Assembly (NCBI RefSeq): GCF_007830155.1
Contig: NZ_VLKY01000004.1
Span: forward strand, 186,001 to 250,000
Length of the DNA stretch: 64,000 nt
Source: Pseudomonas duriflava
GTDB lineage: Bacteria > Pseudomonadota > Gammaproteobacteria > Pseudomonadales > Pseudomonadaceae
Reading direction: 5' to 3'
This document shows positions 55,318 through 63,254 of this stretch, piece after piece. Each line of letters starts with the position of its first letter. The stretch's first letter is position 1. The position numbers and the translations under genes are program-made. The notes beneath the pieces were generated by a model. It was not told where the DNA came from. It searched no databases and was given only the letters and a program-made list of their open reading frames with translations.

Positions 55318-56847
55318 TTAGGTGTAAAGCTGTTCGAAAGGCACCCATTGCGCAAATACGCCGTTTTCAACCCAGGCTCGGGCTGCCGCAATATCGGGTG
55401 CGAAATAGCGGTCCTGGTCATAATGCGGGACCTCTTCGCGAATCATCGTCAGAACCTCGTTAAGTTTGGTAGAGGTTTTAAGCGGTGCGTGTAAATCAAT
55501 GCCTTGAGCAGCGCCGAGCAGTTCGATAGCCACAACTGCTGAGCTGTTACCTGCCATGTCGAGTAGGCGTCGTGCAGCAAACGTTGCCATGGAAACATGG
55601 TCTTCCTGATTGGCCGAGGTAGGCAGGCTGTCGATGGAAGCGGGATGCGCCAGGGTTTTGTTTTCCGAGGCCAGGGCAGCGGCCGTCACCTGGGCAATCA
55701 TGAAGCCGGAATTCAGGCCGCCTTCCTTCACCAGAAACGCTGGCAGGCCGGAGAGGGCCGGGTCTACTAACTGCGCGGTACGTCGCTCGGACAGGGCACC
55801 GATTTCCGAAATGGCGAGGGCCAGGACGTCGGCCGCCATGGCCACCGGTTCGGCGTGGAAATTGCCACCGGAAAGAACGTCGCCATCGGCAGAAAACACC
55901 AAGGGATTGTCCGATACGGCGTTGGCTTCCCGCAGAAACACACCCGCGGCGAAACGCAGGTGATCCAGGCAGGCACCCATAACCTGAGGCTGGCAGCGTA
56001 GGGAGTAGGGGTCCTGTACACGCTTGCAGTTGCGATGGGACTCACGAATTTCACTGTTAGCCAACAAATCACGGTAGAAGGCAGCTACGTCGATCTGGCC
56101 GGGCTGGCCGCGTACGGCCTGGATGCGCGGATCGAACGGCACGTCCGAGCCTTTCAAGGCATCGACGCTCAACGAGCCGGCGACAACAGCGGCGGAAAAC
56201 AGCTTTTCAGCAGCAAACAGGCCACGCAGGGCCAGCGCGGTGGAAACCTGGGTGCCGTTGATAAGAGCCAGGCCTTCCTTTGGGCCCAGCGTGATCGGGG
56301 TGAGACCGGCAATTGCCAAGCCTTCCTGGGCATTCAGGATGCGGCCCTCATGGCGGACCTGTCCGACACCGATCAGCACGGAAGACATGTGCGCGAGCGG
56401 CGCAAGATCACCCGAGGCACCTACCGACCCCTGCGACGGAATACAGGGATATACCTTGGCGTTATACAAAGCGATCAGCGCTTCGATGACCCGTCGCGTT
56501 ACCCCGGAAAAGCCACGCGCCAGGGAGCCGATCTTGAGCACCATGATCAGACCAACACTGGCGTCGTCCAGCAGGGGGCCGGTTCCTGTGCAATGGGACA
56601 GGATCAGGTTGCGCTGCAAGGTAGCCAGGGATTCGGTCGGAATCGACGTGCGCGCCAGCAGGCCGAACCCGGTATTGATACCGTAGACGGTGCGTTCGCT
56701 GGCGATGATATTCCGAACCGTTTGAGTGCTCTGGTCGATAGTTGCATGGCACGCTGGGTCAAGAGTAATCGCAACGTGTTGTTGATAGACCGCACGAAGG
56801 TGGTCGAGCGTGAACTGGCCGGGCTGGATAGCAAGGGTCGGGTGCAT
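55318..56847 (-). CDS. hutH: Histidine ammonia-lyase
   Basis: Deaminates L-histidine to urocanate, first step of the hut pathway. 509 residues from the ATG at 56847, which has AGGA eight bases upstream; an earlier ATG (56865) adds six. The MIO prosthetic group forms from Ala-Ser-Gly in [18 protein letters not shown] (about residue 144-146), and the Tyr near residue 55 is in [11 protein letters not shown]-terminal region [17 protein letters not shown] and QEDHV are typical of HAL/PAL. It is read away from the oxygenase gene; a CCTGTATATACAGG operator lies just upstream. Confidence 0.96.
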   Translation of the reverse strand: MHPTLAIQPGQFTLDHLRAVYQQHVAITLDPACHATIDQSTQTVRNIIASERTVYGINTGFGLLARTSIPTESLATLQRNLILSHCTGTGPLLDDASVGLIMVLKIGSLARGFSGVTRRVIEALIALYNAKVYPCIPSQGSVGASGDLAPLAHMSSVLIGVGQVRHEGRILNAQEGLAIAGLTPITLGPKEGLALINGTQVSTALALRGLFAAEKLFSAAVVAGSLSVDALKGSDVPFDPRIQAVRGQPGQIDVAAFYRDLLANSEIRESHRNCKRVQDPYSLRCQPQVMGACLDHLRFAAGVFLREANAVSDNPLVFSADGDVLSGGNFHAEPVAMAADVLALAISEIGALSERRTAQLVDPALSGLPAFLVKEGGLNSGFMIAQVTAAALASENKTLAHPASIDSLPTSANQEDHVSMATFAARRLLDMAGNSSAVVAIELLGAAQGIDLHAPLKTSTKLNEVLTMIREEVPHYDQDRYFAPDIAAARAWVENGVFAQWVPFEQLYT

Positions 56848-56900
56848 GATAGGTCCTGTATTCATGGGCAGGCGCTGAGTATTAATTGCTCATATACATG

Positions 56901-56914
56901 CCTGTATATACAGG
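56901..56914. promoter_or_regulatory. HutC-type operator upstream of hutH
   Basis: CCTGTATATACAGG is a perfect 14-base palindrome with the TGTA-N2-TACA core, 54 bases before the hutH start. It is placed to repress hutH. Confidence 0.8.
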
Positions 56915-56915
56915 T

Positions 56916-57146
56916 TCAGGCAATATCCAGGCCAGCCGCCTGACAAGTGGTCTCTGCTGCGCTTTTCAACGCGCCGAGACGGATCGTACGCTCAGGTAAT
57001 GTCACGTAACGTTGCACCACGTTGTAGCATTTCTGCCCAGTTTCGAGGCAGTGGTAACCCCAGTGAAGCGCAAAAGTCAAAGCGCTTTCCGCCTCTTTCC
57101 GTGTAGCTAAAAGGTTAAGTTCACAAGTGTTATGACCGGCATACAT
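56916..57146 (-). CDS. Weak candidate small gene, 76 residues
   Basis: An open minus-strand frame that would encode a 76-residue soluble protein (HWGYHCLETGQKCYNVVQRYV near the middle, four cysteines in all) upstream of hutH. It starts ten bases from the operator at 57156 and has no clear ribosome site. I do not recognise the product. It may be only a chance frame in a divergent promoter region; listed because the region otherwise holds no gene. Confidence 0.22.
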   Translation of the reverse strand: MYAGHNTCELNLLATRKEAESALTFALHWGYHCLETGQKCYNVVQRYVTLPERTIRLGALKSAAETTCQAAGLDIA

Positions 57147-57155
57147 TGTGCTTGC

Positions 57156-57167
57156 CTGTATATACAG
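57156..57167. promoter_or_regulatory. HutC-type operator upstream of the oxygenase gene
   Basis: CTGTATATACAG, perfect 12-base palindrome, 69 bases before the oxygenase start and pointing that gene into the HutC regulon. Confidence 0.78.
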
Positions 57168-57236
57168 TAATGGTCATGCGAGCGTTCCTATAGCCAGCCA
57201 TGATCTGTCCTTTGCCTCTCTAAGGAAGCCCTTGCC

Positions 57237-58211
57237 ATGTCTGTGTTATCTACGCTGCCCATCATCGATATGTCAGGCGTTCGTGAAGGTAACGCCTCCA
57301 GTCTCGAACGCGCCGGCAGGGCCATTCGGCAGGCCTGCACAGAAACCGGCTTCTTTTACATCGTCAATCACGGCGTCCCGTTGGTTGTGATCGAGAGCGC
57401 GATGGCCGCCGCCCGTGAGTTCTTTGCATACCCCACCGAAATCAAAAGGCAGGTCGCAGTTAATACACGACATCGGGGTTTTCATAGCTTGGGCGGGGCT
57501 TTGATGTACGAGGCCACCAAGCCGGACTACAAAGAGTTCTTCAGTATCGGTCTGGAATTACCGGAGGATGATCCATGTGTACTGGCGGGCGAAGCCTTGC
57601 GGGGGCCGAACCAGTGGCCAGCCTTCATGCCCGGGCTCAGGGAGGCGTTGGGCGCCTATTATCACGAGATTGGCCTGGCCGGTGCGGACCTTTTACGCGC
57701 CGTGGCCGTCGGGCTGGGGATCGAACAGGATTTCTTCGTCGACAAATACACCAAGCCTCTGCAACGCACCCAGATGGTCTACTACCCCCCGCATCCTCCC
57801 ATGGCCGAAGCGGACCAGTTCGGCGTGGCCCCGCATACCGACTATGGCTGCATCACGTTGCTCTATCAGGACAACAGCGGCGGTCTGCAAGTGCGTGAAC
57901 TGGGAACACAGCGTTGGATTGACGCCACGCCTATCGAAGGCAGCCTGGTCGTGAATGTAGGCGACCTGCTGGCACGCTGGTCAAACGACCGCTTCCGCTC
58001 GACGCTACATCGCGTCATCAATAAGTCCGGCCACGAACGCTACTCCATCGCGACCTTTTTTGATCCAACCTACAGCGCCATTGTGGACCCCTGTGATCTT
58101 GGGATCGATCCGGCTACCAGCCTGTACCCGCCCGTGGCGGCAGGTGACTACATCCTCAAGCGTATCGACGATTCCATGTCCTACCGGAAAAAAACAAAGG
58201 CCGAGGCCTGA
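57237..58211 (+). CDS. Isopenicillin-N-synthase-like 2OG-Fe(II) oxygenase
   Basis: 324-residue non-heme iron oxygenase of the DIOX_N / 2OG-FeII_Oxy family. N-terminal LPIIDMSG and GFFYIVNHGV; Fe ligands His and Asp in APHTDYGCITLLYQDN, distal His in RSTLHRVIN, and the 2-oxoglutarate-binding RYSIATFFDP. The iron site looks intact. Relatives oxidise or hydroxylate small molecules or nucleobases, and IPNS-type members need no 2OG. A HutC-like operator precedes it and a betaine/HutX-type binding protein follows. Substrate unknown; an imidazole acid is a guess. Confidence 0.9.
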   Translation: MSVLSTLPIIDMSGVREGNASSLERAGRAIRQACTETGFFYIVNHGVPLVVIESAMAAAREFFAYPTEIKRQVAVNTRHRGFHSLGGALMYEATKPDYKEFFSIGLELPEDDPCVLAGEALRGPNQWPAFMPGLREALGAYYHEIGLAGADLLRAVAVGLGIEQDFFVDKYTKPLQRTQMVYYPPHPPMAEADQFGVAPHTDYGCITLLYQDNSGGLQVRELGTQRWIDATPIEGSLVVNVGDLLARWSNDRFRSTLHRVINKSGHERYSIATFFDPTYSAIVDPCDLGIDPATSLYPPVAAGDYILKRIDDSMSYRKKTKAEA

Positions 58212-58225
58212 CACAATTAGCCTCC

Positions 58226-58247
58226 TGTCTCGCCTACGGGTGAGACA
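58226..58247 (+). other. Hairpin after the oxygenase gene
   Basis: TGTCTCGCC pairs with GGTGAGACA (one G-T pair) over a four-base loop. No T run follows, so it may damp rather than stop transcription toward the next gene. Confidence 0.4.
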
Positions 58248-58379
58248 AGGCAAAGGGGGGGAGGCCGAGTCGGTGTAATGAATTGAGCTTTTGCGCGCCG
58301 CTGCGTTCTATCCAGAAGAATCCCGTCACTCTGAGTATTCTGATGGCACGGTTCACCACCAGACCATAAGGAGCACTGC

Positions 58380-59414
58380 ATGCGCATCCCTCTGCCTGTC
58401 CTGGTTGTTACGCTGGCGTCTACCTTGGGCACGGTACACAGTGCCCGGGCCGCTGAGGCGACCTGTCCCTATGACAAGCCGGTAGTGTTTGCCGGACTTA
58501 ACTGGGAGAGCGGTATGTTTACTACAGAACTCCTGCGCTTTTTGGTCGAAAAGGGCTATGGCTGCAAGACGGATGCGATCCCAGGCAATACCGTGATGCT
58601 GGAAAACGCCCTGGCGCAAAACGATATTCAAGTGACCGGCGAGCAATGGGCTGGGCGTAGTCCGTCCTGGCGGGCTGCGGAAAAGGCCGGCAAGGTGTTT
58701 GCTGTGGGGGAAACGGTAAAGGGCGCTACCGAGGGGTGGTGGGTGCCGGAATATGTGGTCAAAGGCGATCCACAAAACGGCGTTGAGGCTAAGGCACCTG
58801 GGCTCAAGTCAGTTTATGACCTGCCCAGGTACAAGGCCTTGTTCAAGGACCCGGAAGTTCCAGGCAAGGGACGTTTTTATAATTGTCCTACCGGCTGGAC
58901 CTGCGAGATCGTCAACACGCAAAAGCTCAAGGCCTACCAGCTGACCGACAGCTACACGAATTTCCGCACCGGCACGGGGCCAGCGCTGGATACCGCCATC
59001 AGTACCGCCATCCGCCGTCAGGAGCCGATCCTGTTTTATTATTGGTCGCCCACACCGCTGATGGGACGCTTCAAGCTTGTCCAGCTGGAAGAGCCACCGT
59101 TTAGTGAGGAGGCCTGGGAGACACTGTCCGACCCCAGGAATCCGGCACCCAAACCGTCGCGCTCATTGCCAGCAAAAATCACGATTGGCGTTTCGCGTGA
59201 CTTCCACGACAAGGCTCCGGCACTGGTGCAGTTGTTTGAAAAGGTGCAGGTGCCGCTGCCGCTCTTCAATCAAATCCTGGGCGATATGGCAGGAAAGCAT
59301 CAGGACGCTGATAAGGTGAGCCTCGCTTTTCTCAAGCAGCATCGTGAACTCTGGTCTGCCTGGATGCCTGAAGAGGCTGTGGCCCGTGTGGATGCGGCGT
59401 TAAAAGATCAATAA
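58380..59414 (+). CDS. Betaine/HutX-type ABC periplasmic binding protein
   Basis: OpuAC (glycine-betaine/choline/HutX) family, 344 residues. Signal peptide: MRIPLPVLVVTLASTLGTVHSARA. Mature start CPYDKPVVFAGLNWESGMFTTELLRF mirrors HutX at 62228 (GKPVKFAGVNWESGILITELM). Shared blocks include GKGRFYNCPTGWTCEIVNT and YWSPTPLMGRF. So it is a paralogue of HutX with a longer C-terminal part. It has no permease of its own here and may share the HutWV proteins or a remote pair. Ligand unknown. Confidence 0.9.
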   Translation: MRIPLPVLVVTLASTLGTVHSARAAEATCPYDKPVVFAGLNWESGMFTTELLRFLVEKGYGCKTDAIPGNTVMLENALAQNDIQVTGEQWAGRSPSWRAAEKAGKVFAVGETVKGATEGWWVPEYVVKGDPQNGVEAKAPGLKSVYDLPRYKALFKDPEVPGKGRFYNCPTGWTCEIVNTQKLKAYQLTDSYTNFRTGTGPALDTAISTAIRRQEPILFYYWSPTPLMGRFKLVQLEEPPFSEEAWETLSDPRNPAPKPSRSLPAKITIGVSRDFHDKAPALVQLFEKVQVPLPLFNQILGDMAGKHQDADKVSLAFLKQHRELWSAWMPEEAVARVDAALKDQ

Positions 59415-59426
59415 CCGGAGGGTTCA

Positions 59427-60215
59427 ATGCCTGTATTTTCCAGCCTGCCGATGTATACCGAGCCGGCTTGTATCCGTGAGGCCAGCGAGGCCTTTATTGA
59501 CGCCGTGTTCGAGCGGTTGGGTATTGCGGGGCAGCAGCTGCCGCCGGATGACCTGTATGCCCAGTGGACCGATCCTGATCTCCTGTTTTCACAAAGCTGC
59601 GGTTATCCTGTGATGACGCGATTACAGGAGCGTGTGCAGGTAGTCGCTACCCCTTGTTACGCCCTGCCGGGCTGCCAGGGTAATCAGCACTCCAGTTTCA
59701 TCGTGGTTCGGGCCGATGATGTACGCGCCACGCTGGCCGATTTTCGCGGCAGCAAGATCGTTCTCAATGCGCTGGATTCCAACAGCGGCATGAATCTGCT
59801 GCGGCAGGAGGTAGCGCCTCTGGCTGAACGAGGGCGCTTCTTCGGCGAGGTCAAGGTCAGCGAGGCCCATGTGAACAGCCTGGTGCTTATCAGTCAGGGA
59901 GACGCAGAGTTGTCGGCCATTGATGCCGTTACCTGGGGGTATCTGGAGCGGTATGCGCCGGAGCGCCTGAAGGATGTTCGTTGCCTCCAACAAACGGCCC
60001 TTACGCCTGCGCTGCCTATCATTACAGCCCTGCATCGTAGCGCCGAAGAATGCGAACAGGTGCTAGCGGCCTTGAACGCCGTATTACAAGAGCGGCCACA
60101 GCTGGCTGAAACATTGGCTATTACCGGATTTGTACCTGCCTCGCTTGAGGATTACCACAGCATTCTTCAGGCGAAACACAATGCTGTCGCGGCGGGGTAT
60201 CCCATCGTGGCATAA
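59427..60215 (+). CDS. PhnD-like binding protein without signal peptide
   Basis: 262 residues of the PBP2/PhnD-like (phosphate/phosphonate-type) fold. Features are SLPMYTEPACIREASEAFID, SQSCGYPVMTRLQERVQVVATP, DFRGSKIVLNALDSNSGMNLLR and AELSAIDAVTWGYLERYAP. No signal peptide or lipobox is seen at the N-terminus. It begins 12 bases after the HutX paralogue, with GGAGG before the ATG, so the two are co-transcribed. Either it is cytoplasmic, acting as a sensor or scaffold, or the start was lost. Ligand unknown. Confidence 0.83.
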   Translation: MPVFSSLPMYTEPACIREASEAFIDAVFERLGIAGQQLPPDDLYAQWTDPDLLFSQSCGYPVMTRLQERVQVVATPCYALPGCQGNQHSSFIVVRADDVRATLADFRGSKIVLNALDSNSGMNLLRQEVAPLAERGRFFGEVKVSEAHVNSLVLISQGDAELSAIDAVTWGYLERYAPERLKDVRCLQQTALTPALPIITALHRSAEECEQVLAALNAVLQERPQLAETLAITGFVPASLEDYHSILQAKHNAVAAGYPIVA

Positions 60216-60367
60216 GCCGGGTCGGTGCTATTTCTCCACTCTTTTGTGCCCCCTTAAAGCGCGCAGTGGCTCTTTTTACGAGCGTTTTCAGGTTAGGTGG
60301 TACTGGTAGGCAAGCGTTTACTTTGAATAACAGGGCTTAGCTCTTAGCTGGCCCTGTATTTGCTTTG

Positions 60368-60381
60368 CTTGTATATACAAG
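60368..60381. promoter_or_regulatory. HutC-type operator upstream of hutU
   Basis: CTTGTATATACAAG, perfect 14-base palindrome, 45 bases before hutU. It matches the HutC consensus closely. Confidence 0.83.
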
Positions 60382-60426
60382 TTAATACATGCATTGTTCT
60401 GTTACGTTTGAACCCCAGGAGCCGTT

Positions 60427-62097
60427 ATGTCCGAGCCTACCCGTTACCGTGACACCACTGTTCGCGCCCCGCGTGGTACCGAACTCAACGCTAAAAGCTG
60501 GTTGACCGAAGCGCCGCTGCGGATGCTGATGAATAACCTCGATCCAGAGGTGGCGGAGAATCCCAACGAGCTGGTTGTTTACGGTGGTATCGGCCGGGCA
60601 GCTCGTAACTGGGAATGCTTTGACGCTATCGTCTCTGCGCTGAAAGCACTGGAGGCCGACGAAACCCTGCTGGTGCAATCGGGCAAGCCGGTCGGCGTGT
60701 TCAAAACCCACTCGAACGCTCCACGCGTACTGATTGCTAACTCCAACCTTGTACCGCATTGGGCAGATTGGGAGCACTTCAATGAACTCGATGCCAGGGG
60801 CCTGATGATGTACGGCCAGATGACGGCTGGCAGCTGGATCTACATTGGTAGCCAGGGCATTGTTCAGGGAACCTATGAAACCTTTGTTGAGGCTGGACGC
60901 CAGCATTACGAAGGCAACCTCAACGGCCGCTGGGTGCTGACTGCTGGTCTAGGAGGGATGGGAGGAGCGCAGCCGCTGGCCGCGACGCTGGCAGGCGCCT
61001 GCTCGCTGAATATTGAATGTCAGCAGAGCCGCATCGACTTCCGCCTGAAGACCCGTTATGTGGATGAGCAGGCCAAGGATCTGGACGACGCGCTGGCACG
61101 CCTTGAGCGGTATACGGCTGAAGGCAAGGCGGTTTCCATCGCCTTGCATGGCAATGCGGCAGAGGTTTTGCCGGAACTGGTGCGTCGCGGTGTACGACCG
61201 GACATGGTGACCGACCAAACCAGCGCCCATGACCCGCTCAATGGTTATCTCCCCAAGGGCTGGACCTGGGACGACTACCGCGCCCGTGGCAAAACCGAGC
61301 CGGCAGCTGTAGTCAAGGCGGCTAAACAGTCTATGGCCGAGCATGTAGAGGCTATGCTGGCCTTTCAGAAGATGGGAGTACCGGTCTTTGATTACGGCAA
61401 CAACATCCGGCAAATGGCCAAGGATGAGGGCGTTGAGCAGGCATTCGACTTTCCTGGCTTCGTCCCGGCCTATATCCGGCCCTTGTTTTGCCGGGGGGTA
61501 GGGCCGTTCCGCTGGGCAGCGCTGTCAGGCGACCCTGACGACATTTACAAGACCGATGCCAAAGTCAAAGAGCTTATTCCGGACGATGCTCACTTGCACC
61601 GCTGGCTGGACATGGCCAGGGAGCGCATCAGCTTTCAGGGCCTGCCGGCGCGTATCTGTTGGGTCGGCCTCGGCCAGCGGGCCAAGCTGGGTCTGGCCTT
61701 CAACGAGATGGTGCGCAGCGGCGAATTGAAGGCGCCGGCCGTAATCGGCCGTGACCATCTGGACTCCGGCTCGGTCGCCAGTCCCAATCGTGAGACCGAA
61801 GCCATGCGCGATGGCTCCGATGCCGTCTCCGACTGGCCGCTGCTTAATGCGCTGCTCAATACGGCTAGCGGGGCGACCTGGGTTTCCTTGCACCACGGCG
61901 GTGGGGTAGGTATGGGCTTCTCGCAGCATGCAGGAATGGTCATCGTCTGTGACGGCACCGACGAAGCTGCCGAGCGTATAGCCCGAGTCCTGCATAACGA
62001 TCCGGCCACCGGTGTGATGCGTCATGCTGATGCCGGGTATGAAATCGCCATTGAGTGTGCGAAAGAACAAGGGCTCAACCTGCCAATGATCACTTGA
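60427..62097 (+). CDS. hutU: Urocanate hydratase
   Basis: Converts urocanate to 4-imidazolone-5-propionate using tightly bound NAD+ as an electrophile. 556 residues, normal length. NAD-binding: [20 protein letters not shown]; also [20 protein letters not shown] and [14 protein letters not shown], plus [18 protein letters not shown] near residue 440. GGAG precedes the ATG. In this locus hutU is 3.6 kb from hutH and read in the opposite direction. A HutC operator sits just upstream. Confidence 0.97.
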   Translation: MSEPTRYRDTTVRAPRGTELNAKSWLTEAPLRMLMNNLDPEVAENPNELVVYGGIGRAARNWECFDAIVSALKALEADETLLVQSGKPVGVFKTHSNAPRVLIANSNLVPHWADWEHFNELDARGLMMYGQMTAGSWIYIGSQGIVQGTYETFVEAGRQHYEGNLNGRWVLTAGLGGMGGAQPLAATLAGACSLNIECQQSRIDFRLKTRYVDEQAKDLDDALARLERYTAEGKAVSIALHGNAAEVLPELVRRGVRPDMVTDQTSAHDPLNGYLPKGWTWDDYRARGKTEPAAVVKAAKQSMAEHVEAMLAFQKMGVPVFDYGNNIRQMAKDEGVEQAFDFPGFVPAYIRPLFCRGVGPFRWAALSGDPDDIYKTDAKVKELIPDDAHLHRWLDMARERISFQGLPARICWVGLGQRAKLGLAFNEMVRSGELKAPAVIGRDHLDSGSVASPNRETEAMRDGSDAVSDWPLLNALLNTASGATWVSLHHGGGVGMGFSQHAGMVIVCDGTDEAAERIARVLHNDPATGVMRHADAGYEIAIECAKEQGLNLPMIT

Positions 62098-62100
62098 GAA

Positions 62101-62131
62101 GCCGTAATACGGCGAAGCGGCCCGAGCCGCT
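62101..62131 (+). other. Two small hairpins between hutU and hutX
   Basis: GCCGTA-A-TACGGC (62101-62113) and AGCGGC-CCGA-GCCGCT (62116-62131) follow the hutU stop. No T run, so partial attenuation or mRNA processing between hutU and hutX is possible. Confidence 0.45.
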
Positions 62132-62227
62132 CCCGTTGAGTCATTTGCCCGTCTCGCTGTCGTATCGCTGATAGTCATGATATCCGCCCGAGCGGATTCG
62201 ATGGATCAGACCGGAGGAATCTCAGCG

Positions 62228-63169
62228 ATGCGTATACGGATAGCAGGAATGGCAGTAGCACTACTCGTAGCAGCCGGTTCCGCTCAGGCAGCAGGGTGGT
62301 GTGAGTCAGGCAAACCGGTCAAATTTGCTGGCGTGAACTGGGAAAGCGGCATCTTGATCACCGAACTGATGTCGATCGTCTTGAAAGAGGGTTATGGCTG
62401 CCGGGTCGATAGCGTGCCGGGTAATTCGATTACGCTGGAGTCGGCACTGTCGACCAATGATATCCAGATCTTTGCCGAGGAGTGGGTCGGGCGTAGCGAG
62501 GTCTGGAACAAGGCAGCTGAGGCTGGCAAGGTTGTAGGTGTCGGTGCGCCGATCAAGGGTGCAACGGAGGGCTGGTACGTACCGCGCTACCTGATCGAAG
62601 GCCCTGATGCCAAGGCACCGGACCTTAACGCCATCAGTGATCTACCTCAATACGCCGAGCTGTTTCGTGATCCTGAGGAGCCTGGCAAGGGTCGTTTTTA
62701 TAACTGCCCAGCCGGCTGGACGTGTGAGTTGGAAAATACCCGCATGCTTAAAGATTATGGTCTGGAAGGCACTTACACCAATTTTCGCCCTGGAACCGGG
62801 CCGGCGCTAGATGCAGCTATCGTCTCGGCCTTCAAGCGCAAGCAGCCGATCCTGACGTATTACTGGTCGCCCACCCCTTTATTGGGCCGGGTCGACATGG
62901 TCAAGTTAAAGGAAAGGCCGGGCGTGGACAAAAGTATTCAGGTTCAGGTCGGGTTATCCAAGGCATTTTATAGTGACGCTCCAGAGCTGGTAGCTGTACT
63001 GGAAAAGGTCAACGTGCCCATTGACCTGCTGAACACGGCACTGGCGGAGCAGGCTGAGAAAAAGCAGGAGGCTCCTACAGCAGCCCGCGAGTTTATAAAA
63101 AGGCATCCAGATATATGGAAAGCCTGGGTAAACAGAGCTGCAGCTCAAAAGATCGAGGCGGCGCTTTAA
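62228..63169 (+). CDS. hutX: HutX: histidine ABC transporter binding protein
   Basis: 313 residues, OpuAC-type. Signal peptide MRIRIAGMAVALLVAAGSAQAA. Mature start GWCESGKPVKFAGVNWESG. Middle: GKGRFYNCPAGWTCELENT, YTNFRPGTGPALDA and YYWSPTPLLGR. ATG at 62228 has GGAGGA upstream. In Pseudomonas this type sits beside hutW and hutV and imports histidine (or urocanate). The next gene is a matching permease. Paralogue of the 58380 product. Confidence 0.9.
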   Translation: MRIRIAGMAVALLVAAGSAQAAGWCESGKPVKFAGVNWESGILITELMSIVLKEGYGCRVDSVPGNSITLESALSTNDIQIFAEEWVGRSEVWNKAAEAGKVVGVGAPIKGATEGWYVPRYLIEGPDAKAPDLNAISDLPQYAELFRDPEEPGKGRFYNCPAGWTCELENTRMLKDYGLEGTYTNFRPGTGPALDAAIVSAFKRKQPILTYYWSPTPLLGRVDMVKLKERPGVDKSIQVQVGLSKAFYSDAPELVAVLEKVNVPIDLLNTALAEQAEKKQEAPTAAREFIKRHPDIWKAWVNRAAAQKIEAAL

Positions 63170-63254
63170 ATGGTGTGCTGTGCTTGCCGAAATCCGACAA
63201 GGCCGGTCTTGCAGCCGGTAGTAGTCTGGCTCGCCGCCCGGAAGGAGGCCTCCC

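Larger units (their letters stand above)
56848..57236. other. Intergenic control region between hutH and the oxygenase gene
   Basis: A 389-base divergent region with two GTATATAC palindromes (one near each gene) and, between them, only a weak minus-strand reading frame. It probably holds two promoters. No T-rich terminator is seen. Confidence 0.6.

Noticed and set aside
56035-56943. Long plus-strand open frame of 302 codons opposite hutH
   Set aside because: It lies antisense to hutH, whose catalytic motifs are intact, and the translation shows no domain; high-GC third positions make such shadows common.
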